A stretch of 64,000 nucleotides of DNA, from NCBI GenBank assembly GCA_030062745.1, contig CP099842.1, forward strand, positions 28,893,307-28,957,306, given 5' to 3'. The DNA comes from Capitulum mitella. Its lineage: Eukaryota > Arthropoda > Thecostraca > Pollicipedomorpha > Pollicipedidae. A model generated the notes under the pieces. The model was given only the letters and a program-made list of their open reading frames with translations. It had not been told where the DNA came from and did not search any database. Below are positions 59,000 through 64,000 of this stretch, in pieces. Each line of letters begins with the position of its first letter. Position 1 is the first letter of the stretch. The position numbers and the translations under genes are program-made.

Positions 59000-60686
59000 T
59001 TCTGGTGCCTCCTGAGGCTCACGAGAGGCTTTCGGCTAAGGCTGAGATTTCCGACGGCGAAATGTCTGTGTGGCTGCAGGCGACTTCAGCTGGCTGGATC
59101 GACGTGCAGTTTGAGTGGCGAAAACTAATTTTGCCCTTTTTGTTGATCTTTGTACGTGAAGGGAAGCTCCTGACTGAACAGGTCGTAATGTGGGTGACAA
59201 CGCAGTTTTGTTGCCGACGCACGCTCCGAGCTCTGAGGAATTCCGGAGATTAGGCTGACCTTTCCCATCTCAAGCCAGGTGCGGACAGACATGACGCGAG
59301 TCGAACATTCATGAATCACCGTCATCGCATTCTAGTTTATCATTACACCACTCACCAACGTCGGCGACGAGCACAGGAAAGCAGCTGATAATGGTGTTCA
59401 GAGATGCTATGGCTTTTCATCCACTGACGTTTGTGCACGTTATAATATATGTATATTATAATGTGCACGTTGTAATGTGTGTATAATGACGTGCAATTCG
59501 TCAAATTTCGTTTCGAACCTTATACCGCATATGTTTTAGACGGAGCGGCTTAGAAAAACAGAGAAGATGAAAACTTAAATCAGTATCGGCATGGGTCGTC
59601 ATTCTTACGGTCGCCGTCTGATGCTCAGCTATATTCCTGGCTGGCTCCGAGATGAACGTTCTTCTCGACCATTACGCACGGTAATCTCTGACCAGATCGG
59701 GGCCAGGCAGACACGGCATGAAAGGTCTGGGATCATTCCGGATTCGAATGGGCTCCAGATCCATATCTTACATCCATCACCCGAACGTGATGATCATTCA
59801 TGATGGGAAAGATTATGGTTCACGCTGGTACAGGGCGATAAGGAGACGTTTTTTTCCCTGGGATTAAGAAACTCATTTTTTGTTTCAAAAGATCCAGAGA
59901 ACCGGTAGCTGATTTTTTGCACCTTTCCTATCATGCCTGTCATTTAGAATTTGTCGTGTCAGTCGGGGAACTTGCTTCCCTTGAGACCTCGTCAGTACGT
60001 CTGTCAGGCAGCTGTTATCCATGTATTTAGGAGCCTGCACGATTAAGAACGGTGTATAATGATGGTGATCATTACAAAAATTGCCTTGTTAATAGCCGAA
60101 ATAACCCTGTCTCAGCATTGAAATGATGAGTCACCGTATGAATTCTTCGAAAATGGAGTACCAGCTATGAGTTATGAGTTATGAGTTATGGAGTTATGGA
60201 GCCGGGATGTTGCAGCCGTCTGTTCGCGCTCCGCAGCTGACAAATGCTTCCCGACTGATGATTGGTTCGAACTGCCATTGCGTTTGCATCATGCACCACG
60301 CGCTTCCACAGGAGCTATTGTCCTAAAAGTAGCATTGAACCTCATTTAGGGCGCTTTTCATGTCATGTGGTCAAAATGTAGAACAGGGAGTAGCTGGTAT
60401 GACTGAAAATTAACAGGTCTTTGACCGCATGAACAATGGTTTTCTTCATGAGTTTCATTTTGCTGGAATTATTGGGGGGGGGGGGAGGGGGCAGCGGGGC
60501 AAGGGATTCTGACAATCTAACGTCTACCAGATGTGAATTTATCAATGCATGTGCTCCACTTTGTTTTGCCTTTACGGCAGTCATTCAGTTTCTTTCTACA
60601 CGTTTGCTACGTTATTAAATTAAAAGGGAGTGTGTCCAGTCAAATACCGAATTTTAGCTGTACACGCGCGATCACAGAAGACACTG
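59000..60686. other. Non-coding stretch
   Basis: Contains an imperfect 36-bp palindrome (59434-59469), a GTTATGA short tandem repeat (about 60166-60199), and a poly-G run near 60473. No genes are seen. Confidence 0.5.
59434..59469. repeat. 36-bp near-perfect palindrome
   Basis: GTGCAC, one unpaired base, TTATAATATA, a TG centre, TATATTATAA, one unpaired base, GTGCAC. Confidence 0.8.
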
Positions 60687-60694
60687 GCCTGAAT

Positions 60695-60965
60695 CAGGCA
60701 CGTAGCCAGGATTTTCCTCAGGGGGGCCAAATGTCAAATTTTGTCATATGTCTCAGGCACATGACGAAATTTACAAGAAAAAGCTTTAATTTTAGACAAT
60801 TTACCTCATATTTATTGCACAGGAAAACATGCAATGCTTGTTTTTGTAACATATATATAATTACTATTACGTATTCATGCAAAATCGCCATGTATCTAGT
60901 GTAGACCACTTGGCTCAGGGGGGGGGGGCTATGGCCCCCATAGGCCCCCCTTGGCTACGTCCCTG
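60695..60965 (+). mobile_element. hAT family A, copy 2 (non-autonomous)
   Basis: 271 bp, with ends CAGGCACGTAGCCAGG and the complement CAGGGACGTAGCCAAGG. The 8-bp target duplication is perfect: GCCTGAAT at 60687-60694 and 60966-60973. It is closely similar along its whole length to 23311-23581 (inverted). The internal hairpin is present but decayed. Confidence 0.95.
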
Positions 60966-60973
60966 GCCTGAAT

Positions 60974-63285
60974 CGTCACATCATTATCATAATCAAATCA
61001 TTCGCTTTCCCCAAATCCCCTTCATTGACCTACGACGTCCAGATGTTTACCGATATTTCCCATTACCCAGTACCGTGCTGCCAGCACAAATTTATCGGTT
61101 TTACTCCAGCGCCTTTTCGCCACTAAGTGGGATCGATAGCACCGATAACATATTGTTAGCCCCAGCGAATCATTACTTGAGTTGGGAGCTCGTCAGCAAT
61201 GACAGCAAACTATGCCCAGCGAATCATCTTTCGAGTTACGGGCTGGTCGGCGACGACAGCAGACTGTGAACATATCAAGCTCAGCAGCCTGGCAGCCGAG
61301 ACATTACAGAAGTATGTTGGTAAAAACTTCTCCACTGGACGGGGTTTTGACTGTCTGATTGCGAAGGTTCTGTTGAATGATTTTTTGCCGACATTCTCGA
61401 CCCCCGTGTACATTCCCCTAATGAGGTTACCTAATTGCTTATCTAACCTCGTAAGTATTTGGCTACATGATAGATATCCAGGAACTTTAGATAGCTAAGG
61501 ACGGTCGTAATTATGGTATTGGAATCCAAATTTGGGTTTTCAAAATTTTCCAAGTTCCAGATTGGAAGTTGGTTGGATAAAGCATTATTTTTCTGGTAAA
61601 AGTTGGCCAGGTTATTGCATGTCATCTGGCAAAAATGTAATGGCTGAGTTTTTTTTCTTATTTCCAAATGTGAACTTGTCTTCATGCAACATACACAAGT
61701 GACATTTTGGTAATGTTGTTCAGTATCATGGCTGGCTAAGCTTGCCCCATCCCAGACTGGGAAATGTGTTGGAATTTCCTTAGACGTGGATCTTGGGCAG
61801 TTGTGGATACTCACCTGCAGGATCTGAAAAACTGATGTTTGTGTACTTGTACTCCAGGAGGTTTTGTGTTTCATGATGTGGCTGGGCCAGATGGGAAGTT
61901 TTGTATGCCAGCTCAAACCTAGTTGAAAAATAAATCTCTGCAAGTACAAAAGTTTGCAGTTGACTTCGTAATAGTCTTAGTCAAAGATTTCTTGGGGTAC
62001 GGAGAACACGGATAGAGAATTCTCATCGGTGTTCCATGATAGGTTGTAAGTTCTTTTTTCTTTGGCTACTGCAAACTGTTGTTTGGAAAGATATGGATGG
62101 TTGCATTGTTCCTGTTTATGTTCTCTGCCCAGGCACCACACTTATGTAGCTCAACAGTGAGGCTATTCCTTCTTGTTCATTTTGTATGTCACTTGGGCGT
62201 TAGCGTTGTTGTTCTTTTTTTGTAGTGAATGTTTAAATCTGGTTTTGAAACCAGTGCAAACCATCAAGCCTGGCTGATGGTTGTCTGGACGAAAAGGTGA
62301 CATGCAATGCAGTGGCTGCCATTTTGTTAACTGTTGGTTGGCAAATGTAAAATTGACAACAACCCGTGAGCCATTTTGGCATGTCAACCTCCCAGTTATC
62401 ACTTAGCAGCTAACAAAAAAGCATGCACCAAATTGCTTGTTGATTTTTTATCCTAGAACTTGACTGATGTCTAGATTAAACCTATTCAAGCAAAAGACAG
62501 CAGTGATGCAGTCACACATACCTTTGTTTGTGGATTAATGCTGTTGGGTGTACATATAAATAATGCCCACCAGTTAATGATGGGCAGACAGTAGGTATTT
62601 ACATGGGACACTAGTATCATCAAAATAATGGTGGCTGTTTGCTTGTTGAACATTTGAACATTGCCACCCATATCATTGAACCTGCTGCAGGAAATACATA
62701 ATTGTGCAGATCTAACCATAAATAGTAAAGTGTGCATCAGAAGAATTAACTTGGCTTTAGGGGATGGCTAATGTTGTCCTTAGGCTAAATGTCACTATCA
62801 TGAGGTCAGAGGTTACTGGCTTTATCAACTGGCATGTGGCCTCCCACGCATGAACAGAATAAAATGTTTCTAGTAGCCCTATCAGAGGCTGCAATACATA
62901 CATGATGGTTTTATTTCAATGTAAAGAACATCAAAAATAATATTGTTTCCACATGACTTTATTGACGCCATCAGCAGTTATCGCCAGCCTGTTGCAAACT
63001 TTGTAGGCGTGTTGTCCAAATATGATGAGTTCAGAGATTAGGAAAAATGCTTCAGTTTACTTTTGGTTGCAGTTGACAAGGTGCAGATAAGCCTATTGGC
63101 TAACTATCGATGCCATCAGAATAGCCCAAATCTGAAATCAGCTTGTGGGTGTGCCTACTAACAGTTGACAGCAGTTTTAACAAGGCTATCTAGAAGCCAG
63201 CTGATAACTCACATATTGTTTCATGTTCATTGTACAATCACATGCTGAGCATGTGACAGCAATGCCTGCTGGAATCAACGGTTGA
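60974..63285. other. Non-coding stretch becoming CpG-depleted
   Basis: From about 61.9 kb to 63.3 kb CpG is scarce (roughly ten in 1.3 kb by eye) while TG and CA are common, unlike the rest of the window. No coding frame is recognised; the longest (61443-61949 minus, 168 codons) has no family resemblance. Confidence 0.5.
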
Positions 63286-63368
63286 TTGCACTTGGCCACT
63301 TACAGGCTTCACGCTGTCATTCTGGCAGGCGGTGCATTGTTCCAATGTAAGCTGGTCAGTCATCACAC

Positions 63369-63638
63369 ATGCCTAAGACCAACTGCCCTGTGCACAGCCG
63401 GGCAAAGAGAAAGGTCGCCCTGCGACAAGAGCGAGCTCCAAAGGGCTATCCGGACGTTGCGGAGATGCTCCAGCTAATGGTGGCTTTCAGGAAAGAGACT
63501 TCCATCTCCGCCCCACGTCCGAAGTTGTCCGATTGCCCACGACGCATGTATTCCTATGTAAACCCTGGTGCCCGACCATCGGCAGAGGACATCAGCTCGC
63601 TTAGGGAACAACGTGAAGCCCGTCGGCGATATCATTGA
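63369..63638 (+). CDS. Hypothetical open frame of unknown status
   Basis: An 89-codon frame with an ATG start and a mixed, charged composition (RKVALRQERAPKGYPDVAEM, then LREQREARRRYH at the end). It is not low-complexity and is preceded by an acceptor-like CTGTGCACAG, so it could be an exon fragment or a piece of a mobile element. I do not recognise it, and chance cannot be excluded. Confidence 0.15.
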   Translation: MPKTNCPVHSRAKRKVALRQERAPKGYPDVAEMLQLMVAFRKETSISAPRPKLSDCPRRMYSYVNPGARPSAEDISSLREQREARRRYH

Positions 63639-63659
63639 GGCGGTCGCCGTCGCCATCGA

Positions 63660-64000
63660 ATCGCCGAGGAGTCTGCACACCCGGAGCGGTCGGCACCGCC
63701 GCCGAGCTCGCTGAGGGATCGGTACATCCAGCGCGGCAGGCGCCGCCGCCGAGCTCGCCGAGGAGGTCGCACATCCGGAGTGGCTAGCGCCGCTGCAACG
63801 CGCCGAACAGTTGGCGCTGCCCGCGTCACCGCGTTGCTGGCTGAGGAGTGCCCATCCGGCGTCGCCGACGCCGCCGCGAAGCGCGCAGGGGGGTAGGCGC
63901 GACGGGAGCGGCCGGCGCCGTGAATGAGTCGGTACATCCAGCACCGTCAGCGCCGGCGGCAACCTGACCAAGGAGTCGGCACATCGGGAGCTGCCGGCGC
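63660..64000. repeat. Degenerate ~47-bp GC-rich tandem array, cut by window edge
   Basis: Units of the form GAGGAGTCGGCACATCCGGAG followed by CGCCGCCGCCGAGCTCGC recur near 63665, 63712, 63759, 63846, 63924 and 63970. Copies are diverged and the last is truncated by the window end. Confidence 0.75.

Noticed and set aside
61443-61949. 168-codon open frame, minus strand
   Set aside because: No recognisable family; chance length; no supporting splice or promoter signals.

Overview
This window looks like nuclear DNA of an invertebrate animal. It has canonical GT/AG splice sites, a long intron, many AT and CA dinucleotide repeats, short hAT and piggyBac-type elements with target-site duplications, a Penelope-like retroelement relic, and a mosaic of AT-rich DNA and very GC-rich, CpG-dense islands. 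A crustacean such as a barnacle would fit the composition and gene content, but the sequence does not prove it and I hold that weakly.

Only one protein-coding gene can be supported. It is a three-exon, plus-strand gene of the CEMIP/TMEM2 (G8-domain, hyaluronan-binding/hyaluronidase) family between 6562 and 15813. Exon 1 (6562-6687) follows a TATA box and encodes a signal peptide and the first strand of the G8 domain. A 5.7-kb intron follows. One 2.87-kb exon (12423-15292) encodes almost the whole protein, and a short last exon (15603-15813) carries the stop. The exons join in phase to 1068 codons, giving a predicted secreted protein that stops before the second GG-type lectin domain present in vertebrate CEMIP. 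A decayed copy of exon 1 with its flank lies 2.9 kb upstream (about 3685-4010).

Layout. 1-3640: non-coding, with a degenerate repeat array near the left end. 3.6-6.5 kb: exon-1 relic, 42-bp and 78-bp repeats, AT palindromes and a diverged tandem duplication. 6.5-15.8 kb: the gene; intron 1 holds a 23-bp perfect hairpin, AT microsatellites and a minus-strand Penelope-like reverse transcriptase relic. 15.8-26 kb: non-coding, with a 155-bp tandem duplication, a piggyBac-like element (21283-22494) carrying a nested hAT-like insertion, a degenerate ~60-bp repeat array, and hAT elements of two families. 26-59 kb: no supportable gene; about 18 GC islands alternate with AT-richer DNA and carry several minisatellites (66, 79, 46 and 55 bp). 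Short A/T islets inside some islands hold homeodomain, Sox, GATA and Fox core sites, so this may be a regulatory gene desert (inference). 59-64 kb: a second copy of hAT family A, then a CpG-depleted segment (about 61.9-63.3 kb), and a ~47-bp GC repeat running off the right edge.

I found no rRNA, no convincing tRNA, no CRISPR and no prokaryotic-type operon. The most useful observations are the CEMIP-family gene structure and its exon-1 relic, the transposon families with their target-site duplications, the set of perfect short-loop hairpins, and the GC-island field.
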